Below, piece by piece: positions 42,276 to 50,861 of a stretch of 64,000 bases of DNA; the first letter of the stretch is position 1; each line of letters starts with the position of its first letter. The notes beneath the pieces were generated by a model. It worked only from the letters and a program-made list of their open reading frames with translations. It ran no database searches and was not told the DNA's origin. The stretch is from Streptomyces sp. NBC_00490 (GTDB lineage Bacteria; Actinomycetota; Actinomycetes; Streptomycetales; Streptomycetaceae): assembly GCF_036013645.1 (NCBI RefSeq), contig NZ_CP107869.1:6634001-6698000 (forward strand), written 5' to 3'. The position numbers were made by a program, and so were the translations under genes.

Positions 42276-43976
42276 ATGGCCAGGGAATTCCAACGCGGCC
42301 ACAAGGCCAAGGTCAGTGACCTCACCGCGGGCACGGATCTGTACGTAGGTGTGCAGATCACCGGCCCCGGACTGAGCTTCGACATCAGCTGCTTCGGTCT
42401 CGACGCCGACGAACGGCTCTCGGACGACCGGTACTTCGTCTTCTTCAACCAGCCGAAGTCCCCCGAGGAGTCCATCCAGCTTCTGGGCGCCCAGGCGGGA
42501 GACTCGGAGTCCTTCCGGGTCACCCTCGACCGGATCCCGGCGCAGATCCACAAGCTGTCCTTCACGGCGACGATCGACGGCGCCGGCCAGATGTCGCAGA
42601 TCGCCCCCGGATACCTCCGGATCGTGGCCGGCGGCGAGGAAGTGGCCCGCTACTCCTTCAACGGCTCGGAGTTCTCCACCGAGCGGGCCGTGATGCTGGG
42701 CGACTTCTACCTGAAGGACGTCTGGCGCTTCGCCGCGGTGGGACAGGGCTTCGACGGCGGCCTCGAGGCACTGCTGAAGAACTTCGGCGGCGAGGTGGCG
42801 GAGGAGGAGACCCCCGCGGCCCCGCCGCAGCCGCAGGCCGGCGCCACCCCGGGCTTCGCCCCGCCGGCCCAGGCCACCGCGCCGCCCGCGTTCGGCGCCC
42901 CGGCGCCCGCACCCGCCCCGCAGGGCTACGCGCCCCCGCCCGGAGCGACTCCGCCCCCGGCCCCGGCACCCGCGCCGAACGTGCACGCCCAACCCACCAT
43001 CATTGCGCCCATGACCCCGCCCGGCGGCGCCCCGGTGCCGCCCCCGGCCCCGGCTCCCGCGCCCTACGGCCAGCCGCAGCAGCCCCCGTACGGCCAGCCC
43101 GCCCCGCCGCCCGGCTACGGCGCCCAGCCCCAGGCCCCGCAGGCGCCCCAGGCTCCGGGCCCGCCGCCCGGCTACGGCCAGCCGACCCCGCCCCCGGGCT
43201 ACGGCCAGCCGACCCCGCCCCCGGGCTACGGTCAGCAGCCTCCGTACGGCCAGGTCCCGGGCCAGCAGGCCCCCTACGGCGCGCCCCAGGGCGTACCGCA
43301 GGGCGCACCCCAGGCCGCCGGGGTCGCCGGCGCTCTCCAGCAGTTCAAGGAGACGCCCACCGGCCAGCGCTGGACGCAGCAGAACAAGAAGCTCGTCCGC
43401 GTGGACCTCGGCATCGGCGGGCACCCCGTGCTGGCCCGGCAGGGCAGCATGGTGCTCTACCAGGGCAAGGTCGACTTCAGCTACAAGGGCGCGGGCTTCG
43501 CCGGCCGGGTCGTCGGCAACGCGACCGGCCAGGAGATGCAGCTGATGCGCTGCACCGGCCAGGGGCAGGTCTTCCTCGCCGAGAACTCCACGATGCTGCA
43601 CCCCATCGAACTCCAGGGCGACGGCATCTGCGTCTCCGCCGAGAACGTCCTCGCCTTCGACGAGAGCCTCCAGTACGAGGTCCGCCGTATCGAAGGACAT
43701 GGCATCCCGGGCGGCGCGCTGTTCACGATGCTGTTCCAGGGCACCGGCACGATCGTCCTCAAGACGCACGGCACGCCCGTGGTGCTGCCGGTGACACCCA
43801 CGACGTTCGCCGACGCCAACGCCGTGGTCGCCTGGTCGTCCGCCGCCCAGGTGGTCGTCTCCAGCCAGGTCCGGATGCGGCGCAACGCCTACCCCGGCGA
43901 CACCGGGGAGAGCGTCAACCTGCAGTTCCGGGCCGCGCCCGGCAACTTCATCGTCGTCCAGCCGTACGAGATCTGA
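42276..43976 (+). CDS. TerD-AIM24 fusion protein
   Basis: A 566-residue, three-part protein. Residues 1-185 are a TerD (tellurite/stress, Ca-binding-type) domain, beginning MAREFQRGHKAKVSDL, with the Asp-rich DISCFGLDADERLSDDRY. Residues 190-355 are a Pro/Gly/Gln/Tyr-rich, disordered linker with PPPGYGQ repeats. Residues 360-566 form an AIM24 (DUF124) beta-barrel domain with the repeated GQGQVFLAE and GDGICVSAENVLAFD features. Two further AIM24 genes follow at once, so the three form an operon. The ATG at 42276 is chosen for family fit; GGGGGA lies about 12 nt upstream. Biochemical role unknown; a TerD-type stress link is inference from family. Confidence 0.85.
   Translation: MAREFQRGHKAKVSDLTAGTDLYVGVQITGPGLSFDISCFGLDADERLSDDRYFVFFNQPKSPEESIQLLGAQAGDSESFRVTLDRIPAQIHKLSFTATIDGAGQMSQIAPGYLRIVAGGEEVARYSFNGSEFSTERAVMLGDFYLKDVWRFAAVGQGFDGGLEALLKNFGGEVAEEETPAAPPQPQAGATPGFAPPAQATAPPAFGAPAPAPAPQGYAPPPGATPPPAPAPAPNVHAQPTIIAPMTPPGGAPVPPPAPAPAPYGQPQQPPYGQPAPPPGYGAQPQAPQAPQAPGPPPGYGQPTPPPGYGQPTPPPGYGQQPPYGQVPGQQAPYGAPQGVPQGAPQAAGVAGALQQFKETPTGQRWTQQNKKLVRVDLGIGGHPVLARQGSMVLYQGKVDFSYKGAGFAGRVVGNATGQEMQLMRCTGQGQVFLAENSTMLHPIELQGDGICVSAENVLAFDESLQYEVRRIEGHGIPGGALFTMLFQGTGTIVLKTHGTPVVLPVTPTTFADANAVVAWSSAAQVVVSSQVRMRRNAYPGDTGESVNLQFRAAPGNFIVVQPYEI
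43171..43224 (+). repeat. Two perfect tandem 27-bp coding repeats
   Basis: Units 43171-43197 and 43198-43224 are identical and encode GYGQPTPPP-type repeats in the linker of the TerD-AIM24 protein. A third, diverged copy begins at 43225. Confidence 0.85.
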
Positions 43977-43987
43977 GGGAGTCCGTC

Positions 43988-44668
43988 ATGAACCAGCCAC
44001 TCGCGGGCTTCGCTCCCGCACCCGTCACGGCCCGCATGGAGAACCACGGCAACCACATGGCGAAGATCGCCATGCAGACCGGCAACGACCTCTTCGCGCG
44101 CGTGGGGTCGATGGTCGCCTACGAAGGGTTCGTCCAGTACGAGCCCAACCCGCCGGCCGTGCGCCAGATCGCCAAGGACTGGATGACCGGCGAGGGCGCG
44201 CCCCTGATGAAGTGCACGGGCGACGGACTGCTCTATCTCGCCGACTACGGCGCCAACGTGGTCGTCATCAACCTCAACGGCGACGGCATCTCCGTCAACG
44301 CCACCAACCTGCTCGCCTTCGACGCGCACCTCACCTGGGGTGTCGAGCGCGTGAAGGGCCTGGCGAAGTTCGCCGGGCAGGGACTGTGGAACACCAAGAT
44401 CTCCGGGCAGGGCTGGGTCGCGCTGACCTCCCGGGGCAAGCCGATCGTCGTGGACTGCGGCGGTGGCGAGGACGAGACGTACGTCGACCCCGACGCGCTC
44501 GTCGCCTGGTCCCCGAACCTCAAGGTGAAGGGCAAGCGCAGCTTCAAGGCGCAGTCGCTCATCGGCCGGGGCAGCGGTGAGGCCTACCAGATGGCCTTCT
44601 CGGGCCAGGGCATCGTCGTCGTCCAGCCCAGCGAGGACAGCACCGACCGCCTCCGGGTCCGGGGCTGA
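43988..44668 (+). CDS. AIM24 family protein
   Basis: A 226-residue single-domain AIM24 (DUF124) protein. Typical elements are present: MQTGNDLFARVGSMVAYEG, MKCTGDGLLYLADYG, INLNGDGISVNATNLLAFD and the closing GQGIVVVQPSE. These repeats build a TRAP-like beta barrel. GGGAG lies 7 nt before ATG 43988, and the gene starts 11 nt after the fusion gene. It is probably one subunit of a complex made with its two AIM24 neighbours. Function unknown. Confidence 0.85.
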   Translation: MNQPLAGFAPAPVTARMENHGNHMAKIAMQTGNDLFARVGSMVAYEGFVQYEPNPPAVRQIAKDWMTGEGAPLMKCTGDGLLYLADYGANVVVINLNGDGISVNATNLLAFDAHLTWGVERVKGLAKFAGQGLWNTKISGQGWVALTSRGKPIVVDCGGGEDETYVDPDALVAWSPNLKVKGKRSFKAQSLIGRGSGEAYQMAFSGQGIVVVQPSEDSTDRLRVRG

Positions 44669-44685
44669 GGGGGAGCCAGAACGTC

Positions 44686-45441
44686 ATGCAGAGTCCGCTT
44701 TTCGCCTACAACGACCAGCAGACCCAGGACCGCTGGAGCCTGCAGAACAAGCAGATGCTCCGCGTCAGCCTGGAGGGCCACGACGACATCCTCGCCCGCA
44801 AGGGCACGATGGTCGCCTACCAGGGCCTGATGGAGTTCGACGCCGAGTACCAGAGCAACCAGCAGGGACGCGCGCGTGCGCAGACCGGCGAGGGCCTGGA
44901 TCTGATGCGCTGCCACGGGCAGGGCACGGTCTATCTCGCCAATCTCAAGCAGCACGTCCATCTGGTGGACGTGGAGCAGGACGGACTGACCGTCGACAGC
45001 AGCTACGTCCTCGCCATGGACTCGTCGCTGCACCACGAGGTCATCGCCGTCGACAGCCTCTACGGCATCTCCGGCTCGGGGAAGTACCAGCTCAACATCA
45101 CCGGCCGCGGCAAGGTCGCCCTCATGACCTCCGGCGCGCCGCTGATGATGCAGGTGACGCCCGACAAGTACGTCAACTGCGACGCCGACGCGATCGTCGG
45201 CTGGTCGACCTCGCTGCGCGTCCAGATGCAGGCCCAGACGCATTCCTCCGGGGTGTTCCGGCGCCGGGGCAACACCGGTGAGGGCTGGGAGCTCAGCTTC
45301 ATGGGCAGCGGTTACGCGATCGTCCAGCCCAGCGAGCTGCTGCCGCCGCAGAACGCCCAGATCGGCTCCGGCCTCGCCGCGCAGTACGGGATGGGGCAGC
45401 AGGGCGCCCGCGGCCAGAACCAGGGCAACGCCTGGAGCTAG
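44686..45441 (+). CDS. AIM24 family protein
   Basis: A 251-residue AIM24 protein, third in the row. It has ILARKGTMVAYQGLMEFD, MRCHGQGTVYLANLKQ, DGLTVDSSYVLAMDSSL and ends in a Gly/Gln-rich tail (GARGQNQGNAWS). Its sequence differs enough from its two neighbours that a heteromeric assembly is more likely than recent duplication. GAGGGGGAG precedes ATG 44686. A palindromic terminator follows at 45455-45488, closing the TerD-AIM24 operon. Confidence 0.85.
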   Translation: MQSPLFAYNDQQTQDRWSLQNKQMLRVSLEGHDDILARKGTMVAYQGLMEFDAEYQSNQQGRARAQTGEGLDLMRCHGQGTVYLANLKQHVHLVDVEQDGLTVDSSYVLAMDSSLHHEVIAVDSLYGISGSGKYQLNITGRGKVALMTSGAPLMMQVTPDKYVNCDADAIVGWSTSLRVQMQAQTHSSGVFRRRGNTGEGWELSFMGSGYAIVQPSELLPPQNAQIGSGLAAQYGMGQQGARGQNQGNAWS

Positions 45442-45454
45442 CCACACGTGACAG

Positions 45455-45488
45455 GTAAGGGGCGACCACCATGGTGGTCGCCCCTTAC
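45455..45488. terminator. 17-bp perfect palindrome between AIM24 and Nudix genes
   Basis: Symmetric about 45471/45472, with arm GTAAGGGGCGACCACCA. It is shared by convergent operons. Confidence 0.92.
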
Positions 45489-45492
45489 GCGT

Positions 45493-46008
45493 TCACAGCC
45501 TGGCCCGGGTCGCTTCGAGCAGCCGTACGACGGACTCGTCCGCCACGTCCGATACCTCGTCGTACGCGTACCAGCGCAGGTCCAGGGACTCGTCGCTGAT
45601 CGCCTCCGCCGCCCCGGCCGGGGCCAGCGCCGCGTACTGGACGTCGAGGTGCCAGGCGCACGGCGTGTGATGGCGGTCCAGACGGACCGGGCCGCCGGGC
45701 AGCAGGGTCAGCCCCTCGATGCCGGACTCCTCGGTGCCCTCGCGCAGGGCGGCCGCCGCCAGGCTCTCGTCGACCGGTTCGCAGTGGCCGCCCATCTGGA
45801 GCCACATCCGCAGCTTCCGGTGGAGGGTCAGCAGGACCTGCCCGCGCGACGGGTCGATCACCAGCGCGCTCGCCGTGATGTGCCCGTCGCCACAGGCCTT
45901 CCACATACCGTCCGGGTGCGTCGCCAGATGATCCAGATAGGTCTGGCGCAGCTCTTCCTGGTCCTCGTAGCCCTTCAGTACGAGGACCGCGTCGTCGAAC
46001 AGGCTCAC
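45493..46008 (-). CDS. Nudix hydrolase
   Basis: A 171-residue Nudix protein. The box reads GGHCEPVDESLAAAALREGT then EESGI (about residues 75-99); the distance from Gly to the first Glu is one residue longer than the canonical Gx5E, while the E-x7-REGTEE part is intact. The substrate cannot be predicted. The GTG at 46008 overlaps the stop of the zincin gene upstream (GTGA), so the two are translated together. It converges on the AIM24 operon. Confidence 0.88.
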   Translation of the reverse strand: MSLFDDAVLVLKGYEDQEELRQTYLDHLATHPDGMWKACGDGHITASALVIDPSRGQVLLTLHRKLRMWLQMGGHCEPVDESLAAAALREGTEESGIEGLTLLPGGPVRLDRHHTPCAWHLDVQYAALAPAGAAEAISDESLDLRWYAYDEVSDVADESVVRLLEATRARL

Positions 46009-47447
46009 TCGGTGTCGTCGTCCTTGTCGTCCTTGTCGGCGTCGGCGTCCTTCTTCTTCAGGTCGGGCTTCTGCGCCGCCTCGCCGAGCATCTTGTCCAG
46101 CTCGGAGAAGTCCAGCTGCTCGCGGTGGACGAAGCCGTCCGGGTCGTCCAGGTCGGAGGCGGTCGGAAGCATGTCCGGGTGGGCCCACAGCCCGTCCCGG
46201 CCGTCGACACCGCGCGCGTCCGTGAGCGAGGCCCACAGCCGGGAGGCGTCCCGCAGCCGGCGGGGGCGCAGCTCCAGCCCGATCAGCGTGGCGAAGGTCT
46301 GCTCCGCCGGGCCGCCCGAGGCGCGACGGCGGCGCAGGGTCTCGCGCAGCGCGTCCGCCGACGACAGACGAGGCTTCGCGGCGGCGTGGACCACCGCGTC
46401 CACCCAGCCCTCGACGAGCGCCAGAGCCGTCTCCAGACGGGCCAGCGCCGCCTTCTGCTCGGGCGTGTCCTCCGGCTGGAACATGCCCTGCTGGAGAGCG
46501 TCCTGCAACTGCTCGGGGTTCTGCGGGTCGAACTGGCCGACCACGTCCTCGAGCTTGGCGGTGTCGACCTTGATGCCGCGCGCATACCCGTCGACCGCGC
46601 CGAACAGGTGCGAGCGCAGCCACGGCACGTGCGTGAAGAGACGCTGGTGGGCGGCCTCGCGCAGCGCGAGGTACAGCCGCACCTCGTCCTGCGCCACGCC
46701 CAGGTCCTTGCCGAACGCCTCGACGTTGAGCGGCAGCAGCGCGGCCTTGCCGGCCGGGCCGAGCGGCAGGCCGATGTCGGTGGAGCCGACGACCTCACCC
46801 GCCAGCACGCCGACGGCCTGCCCGATCTGCGTGCCGAACATGGCGCCGCCCATCGAGCGCATCATGCCGATCAGCGGGCCGGCCATGGCCTGCATCTCCT
46901 CCGGCAGCACGTCGCCCATGGCGTTGCCGACGCGCTCGGCCACCGGGTCGACGAGCTCCTTCCACGCGGGCAGGGTCGCCTCGACCCACTCCGCGCGGGA
47001 CCACGCCACGGCGGAGCCCGCGCCGGACGGCAGGGACGTCGCGTCGTCGAGCCACAGGTCGGCCAGGCGGACGGCCTCCTGGACCGCGGTGCGCTCGGCG
47101 GGGCCGACACTCGCGTCCTTGGTGCCGTCGGCGGTGCCCTGGGAGACCGTCTGGCGGGCGATCTGCTTGGCCATGTCCCAGTTCACCGGGCCGCCCTCGT
47201 ACGAGAGCATCTGGCCCAGCTGCTGGAACGCGGCGCCCAGGTCGTTGGGGTTCAGGGAACCGAACATGGCAGCGAACGGGTTGTCGGCACCAGGGGCACC
47301 GAAGCCGCCGGCTCCAGGCAGCCCGCCGAAACCGAACGGGTTGGCCGGGCCCTGACCACCACCGCTCTGCTGGTCCTTCTTCTTGCCCTCGTCGCCGTCG
47401 TCCGGCTCCTCCGGCGGAAGGCCGAATCCGAATGGGGTGTCACTCAC
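46005..47447 (-). CDS. Zinc-dependent metalloprotease-like protein (zincin_2 family)
   Basis: A 480-residue protein of the actinobacterial zincin_2 / 'F420 biosynthesis associated' family. The first 75 residues are Gly/Pro/Asp-rich, and the C-terminus is a run of Lys/Asp. The helical core contains LREAAHQRLFTH with Glu264 and His267 and EGWVDAVVHAAA near 347-357, the two segments that form the presumed zinc site; a classic HExxH is absent. Function is unknown. It is coupled to a Nudix gene and divergent from the SDR gene. The homologue recalled in M. tuberculosis is Rv3195, next to the kinase and whiB7. Confidence 0.85.
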   Translation of the reverse strand: MSDTPFGFGLPPEEPDDGDEGKKKDQQSGGGQGPANPFGFGGLPGAGGFGAPGADNPFAAMFGSLNPNDLGAAFQQLGQMLSYEGGPVNWDMAKQIARQTVSQGTADGTKDASVGPAERTAVQEAVRLADLWLDDATSLPSGAGSAVAWSRAEWVEATLPAWKELVDPVAERVGNAMGDVLPEEMQAMAGPLIGMMRSMGGAMFGTQIGQAVGVLAGEVVGSTDIGLPLGPAGKAALLPLNVEAFGKDLGVAQDEVRLYLALREAAHQRLFTHVPWLRSHLFGAVDGYARGIKVDTAKLEDVVGQFDPQNPEQLQDALQQGMFQPEDTPEQKAALARLETALALVEGWVDAVVHAAAKPRLSSADALRETLRRRRASGGPAEQTFATLIGLELRPRRLRDASRLWASLTDARGVDGRDGLWAHPDMLPTASDLDDPDGFVHREQLDFSELDKMLGEAAQKPDLKKKDADADKDDKDDDTE

Positions 47448-47640
47448 GGGATTCCTCGGCTGGTAAGGCCGCCGGTGTCTCTCCGACGGCGCGACTGCCC
47501 GATAACACCACCCAGCCTAGACACCGCGAGCGGATCGGGCCTCGGTGCTCCGCCGAGTCTCGGCCTGCGGCAGGATGGATGCCACCTGGTACGTACGCGT
47601 CACTCGCGCCCGTACTGAAGACAACCGCTGGAGACGCCCG
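47448..47640. other. Divergent intergenic region
   Basis: 193 nt between the zincin gene (minus) and the SDR gene (plus). TAGGCT on the minus strand (47519-47514) is a possible -10 for the zincin gene, about 67 nt upstream of its start. Nothing else is evident. Confidence 0.35.
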
Positions 47641-48753
47641 GTGAGTTCCCCTGATCCACAGGTTCGCGCAGCGCGAAACCGGTCAACCCATCCCGGCCTG
47701 CGCGGACCGGTCGTCGCCGTGACCGGCGCCGCCGCCGGTGTCGGCGCGCTGCTCACCGAGCGGCTCGCCGCTTCGGAGGAGATCAAGCAGGTCATCGCCA
47801 TCGACGAGCGGCGGGGCGAGTGCGCGGCGGCACAGTGGCACATCCTGGATGTGCGGGACCCGGCGATCGCGGAGAAGCTGCGGGGCGCGGACGTCGTGGT
47901 GCATCTGGCGCTCGATCTCGATCTGGAGACCGACGGCGCCGCCCGTACGGCCTACAACGTGCGCGGTACGCAGACCGTGCTGACCGCCGCGGCCGCGGCC
48001 GGCGTGCACCGGGTCGTGCTGTGCACCTCCGCCATGGTCTACGGCGCCCTTCCGGACAACGAGCTGCCGCTGTCCGAGGACGCGGAGCTGCGGGCGACGG
48101 CGGAGGCGACCGGGGTCGGGGACCTGCTGGAGGTCGAGCGGCTCGCGCGGCGCGCTCCGCGGGCGCACCCCGGGCTCAATGTCACCGTGGTGCGGCCCGC
48201 TGTCCTCGTCGGAGGCATCGACACCGCGCTGACCAGGTACTTCGAGTCGCCGCGGCTGCTGGTCGTGGCCGGCTCCCGGCCCGCCTGGCAGTTCTGCCAC
48301 GTCGAGGATCTGTGCAGTGCTCTGGAGTACGCCGTCCTGGAGAAGGTCGAGGGCGAGCTCGCCGTCGGCTGTGACGGATGGCTGGAGCAGGAGGAGGTCG
48401 AGGAGCTCAGCGGGATCCGGCGGATGGAGCTGCCCTCGGCCGTCGCGCTGGGCGCGGCGGCCCGGCTGCACCGGATCGGGCTCACGCCGTCTCCGGCCGG
48501 GGATCTCGCCTACACGATGTACCCCTGGGTGGTGAGCGGCAGCCGGCTCCACGACGCCGGATGGCGGCCGCAGTGGACCAACGAGGAGGTCCTCGCGGAG
48601 CTGCTGGAGGAGGTCTCCGGACGGCACACGGTCGTGGGACGCCGACTGGGCCGCAAGGACGCGACGGCCGCGGGCGCCGCGGGTGCGACGGTGGCGCTGC
48701 TGGGCGCGGCGGCCGTGGTGCGGCGGGCGCGGAAGGCCCGGCGGCGGATCTGA
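47641..48753 (+). CDS. SDR family NAD-dependent oxidoreductase/epimerase
   Basis: A 370-residue extended SDR. The nucleotide-binding stretch VAVTGAAAGVGALL lies near residue 23; VVLCTSAMVYG gives the catalytic Ser and the region around VYGALPDN the likely Tyr, but the classic YxxxK is not obvious, so catalysis is uncertain. The last 35 residues contain a short hydrophobic segment (AAGATVALLGAAAVVRRARK) that might anchor the protein in the membrane. GTG 47641 has GGAGACG upstream. Divergent from the zincin gene. Substrate unknown. Confidence 0.82.
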   Translation: MSSPDPQVRAARNRSTHPGLRGPVVAVTGAAAGVGALLTERLAASEEIKQVIAIDERRGECAAAQWHILDVRDPAIAEKLRGADVVVHLALDLDLETDGAARTAYNVRGTQTVLTAAAAAGVHRVVLCTSAMVYGALPDNELPLSEDAELRATAEATGVGDLLEVERLARRAPRAHPGLNVTVVRPAVLVGGIDTALTRYFESPRLLVVAGSRPAWQFCHVEDLCSALEYAVLEKVEGELAVGCDGWLEQEEVEELSGIRRMELPSAVALGAAARLHRIGLTPSPAGDLAYTMYPWVVSGSRLHDAGWRPQWTNEEVLAELLEEVSGRHTVVGRRLGRKDATAAGAAGATVALLGAAAVVRRARKARRRI

Positions 48754-48855
48754 GATCGAGGGGTCCAGGCCTGTAGGAGGCTCCAAACGCCCACGCGCGC
48801 GTGCCGGGCGATCACGCTATTCCGTGTGGTCGCGGGCATGAGGCACGATGGGGGC

Positions 48856-49317
48856 ATGGCAGCCATCGACGATCACCCCGGTGAGCGGGGCGCGCAGGAC
48901 GCGATCAAGCTCATCGCCATTCGTGAGACCGCGCTCTCCCTGGACGAGGTCTTCAAGGCCGTCGGGGACGACGCGGCCGGGGGGACCGCGCTGTTCGTCG
49001 GGACCGTGCGCAATCACGACGGCGGAGCCGATGTCGACGAGCTCGGCTATTCGTGTCATCCCAGTGCCGAGGCGGAGATGCGGCGGGTCGCGGAGAAGGT
49101 CGTCGCCGAGTACCCCGTGCGGGCGCTGGCCGCGGTGCATCGCGTGGGGGACCTGAGCGTCGGGGATCTCGCCGTCGTCGTCGCCGTGTCGTGCCCGCAT
49201 CGCGGGGAGGCCTTCGAGGCCTGCCGGAAACTGATCGACGAACTCAAGCACGAAGTGCCGATCTGGAAGCACCAGAAGTTCTCCGACGGAACGGAGGAGT
49301 GGGTCGGCGCCTGCTGA
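48856..49317 (+). CDS. moaE: Molybdopterin synthase catalytic subunit MoaE
   Basis: A 153-residue MoaE. It transfers sulfur from thiocarboxylated MoaD to precursor Z (cPMP) to make molybdopterin. Motifs: FVGTVRNHDGG, VHRVGDLSVGDLAVVVAVSC, HRGEAFEACRKLIDELK and VPIWKHQKFSDG, which carries the catalytic Lys. There is no moaD beside it; MoeZ, 32 kb away in this window, is the enzyme expected to charge MoaD. ATG 48856 follows GGGGGC and a CACGAT box 7 nt upstream, so it may be leaderless. Confidence 0.93.
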   Translation: MAAIDDHPGERGAQDAIKLIAIRETALSLDEVFKAVGDDAAGGTALFVGTVRNHDGGADVDELGYSCHPSAEAEMRRVAEKVVAEYPVRALAAVHRVGDLSVGDLAVVVAVSCPHRGEAFEACRKLIDELKHEVPIWKHQKFSDGTEEWVGAC

Positions 49318-49454
49318 GCCCACGGCCTCTGCCGAATCCTTCCTTCTGTTGTCTCCGGTTGCGTAACCGCACCCCTGGCGTGAGCGTTGTCAGTGCGGAT
49401 GGTTAATCTGCTGATCAGTCAGTTGCGGTCGCGCACCGGGGTTGGGAGGACGAC

Positions 49455-49610
49455 ATGGCGGCGCTCGCCTGGTTGCTGATTCCGCTCTTGGCCGCGATCG
49501 GCGCAGGTCTGTGGGGCAGTTGGGCCAACCGGACCCGCAGGACCCGCAGCGACGGGCCCGAGCTGGACGGGTACGCCCGGTTCCGCGAGGCCATGGAGAA
49601 GCAACCCTGA
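49455..49610 (+). CDS. Small single-pass membrane protein
   Basis: A 51-residue ORF: ATG 49455, TGA 49608-49610. A membrane segment (MAALAWLLIPLLAAIGAGLW) is followed by a basic stretch (NRTRRTRSDGPE) and a short tail ending EAMEKQP, so the N-terminus is probably outside and the tail inside. GGGAGGA precedes the start at good distance. It is too short for most gene finders but the RBS, codon use and topology argue that it is real. It lies just upstream of the Lon-like protease gene, which has its own promoter. Confidence 0.7.
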   Translation: MAALAWLLIPLLAAIGAGLWGSWANRTRRTRSDGPELDGYARFREAMEKQP

Positions 49611-49657
49611 GACAGTCCTTCAGGCGGCCCTGACGGGTCGCTGACAGGGGCGTCCCG

Positions 49658-49663
49658 TACTGT
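49658..49663 (+). promoter_or_regulatory. -10 element TACTGT, leaderless start at 49670
   Basis: TACTGT ends 7 nt before the A of ATG 49670; no RBS is present. Confidence 0.6.
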
Positions 49664-49669
49664 CGTGCC

Positions 49670-50767
49670 ATGCCACGCCGCACCGCGACGATGCTCGCCT
49701 CCACCCTGATGCTGATCGCACTCCTGTGCGCGGGTGTGTTGATCCCCGTGCCGTACGCGGAGATGTCCCCCGGGCCGACGGTGAACACCCTGGGCGATCA
49801 CGACGGCGAGCCGGTGCTCCAGATCTCCGGCCGGAAGACGTACGCGACGAGCGGCCACCTGAACATGACCACCGTCCGGGTCACCAGCGCCGACTACAAG
49901 ATGAACCTCGTCGAGGCCGTGTACGGCTGGCTCGCGCACGACAACAAGGTCGTGCCGCACGACACGCTGTACCCGGACGGCAAGACCGAGGAACAGTCCA
50001 CCCAGGAGAACGCCGAGGAGTTCAGCCAGTCCCAGGAGAGCGCCAAGGTCGCCGCCCTGAAGGAGCTGGACGTCCCCGTGAAGTCCTTCGTGATCGTCTC
50101 CACGGTCGTCAAGGACTCCCCGGCCGAGGACCGGCTGCACGCCGGTGACGTCATCAAGGCCGTCGACGGGACCGCCGTCAAGGCGCCCGCCGACGTCGCC
50201 GAGCTGGTCACCAAGCACAAGACCGGCGAGAAGGTCGTCTTCACCATCGTGCCCGCCAAGGAGCAGGCCGCCGCGGAGAAGGAGCAGCGGACGGCGACCA
50301 GAACCGAGGACGTGACCGTCACGACCAGGGCGTCCGACGACGACGGCGAGAAGCGCGCCGTCGTCGGGATCTCCGCCGGGACCGACCACACCTTCCCGTT
50401 CACCATCGACATCAAGCTCGCCGACGTCGGAGGTCCGAGTGCCGGGCTCATGTTCGCGCTCGGCATCTACGACAAGCTCACCCCGGGCAGCCTGACCGGC
50501 GGCACGTTCGTGGCCGGCACCGGCACCATCGACGACGACGGCAAGGTCGGCCCGATCGGCGGCATCGAGATGAAGACCGTCGGCGCCCGCGACAAGGGAG
50601 CCCGGTACTTCCTCACGCCCGCCGACAACTGCGCGGCCGCCGCCAAGGACACTCCCGGCGGGCTCACGCTGGTGAAGGTGAACACCATCGCGGACGCCCT
50701 CGGCGCCCTTAAGGACATCCGCTCCGGCGACACCGACGGCCTGCCCAAGTGCACGACCAAGGGCTGA
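49670..50767 (+). CDS. Membrane-anchored PDZ / Lon-type serine protease (YlbL family)
   Basis: A 365-residue protein with an N-terminal signal anchor (about residues 8-26), a PDZ domain (about 125-200: VVKDSPAEDRLHAGDVIKAV) and a C-terminal Lon protease domain facing outside the membrane. The catalytic dyad is Ser257 in GGPSAGLMF and Lys302 in GGIEMKTVGA, 45 residues apart as in Lon. No ATPase domain is present, as usual for the YlbL group. Targets are unknown. The start is leaderless. A 22-bp terminator follows, shared with the convergent PPA1309-family gene. Confidence 0.93.
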   Translation: MPRRTATMLASTLMLIALLCAGVLIPVPYAEMSPGPTVNTLGDHDGEPVLQISGRKTYATSGHLNMTTVRVTSADYKMNLVEAVYGWLAHDNKVVPHDTLYPDGKTEEQSTQENAEEFSQSQESAKVAALKELDVPVKSFVIVSTVVKDSPAEDRLHAGDVIKAVDGTAVKAPADVAELVTKHKTGEKVVFTIVPAKEQAAAEKEQRTATRTEDVTVTTRASDDDGEKRAVVGISAGTDHTFPFTIDIKLADVGGPSAGLMFALGIYDKLTPGSLTGGTFVAGTGTIDDDGKVGPIGGIEMKTVGARDKGARYFLTPADNCAAAAKDTPGGLTLVKVNTIADALGALKDIRSGDTDGLPKCTTKG

Positions 50768-50784
50768 CGGAACAGACACGCGCG

Positions 50785-50835
50785 CGTACGTGAACGGGGG
50801 CGCCCCAGGACCGGGGGCGCCCCCGTTCACGTACG
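50785..50835. terminator. 22-bp bidirectional terminator
   Basis: Arms 50785-50806 and 50814-50835, perfect pairing, 7-nt loop. It separates the convergent YlbL-type protease and PPA1309-family genes. Confidence 0.92.
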
Positions 50836-50861
50836 GGAAGAGACGGTCGTACCGGAAGGAC

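Noticed and set aside
43020..43320. Repetitive Pro/Gly/Tyr tract that resembles a repeat array at DNA level
   Set aside because: The 27-bp units are in frame inside the TerD-AIM24 gene, are directly adjacent without spacers, and are not CRISPR-like.
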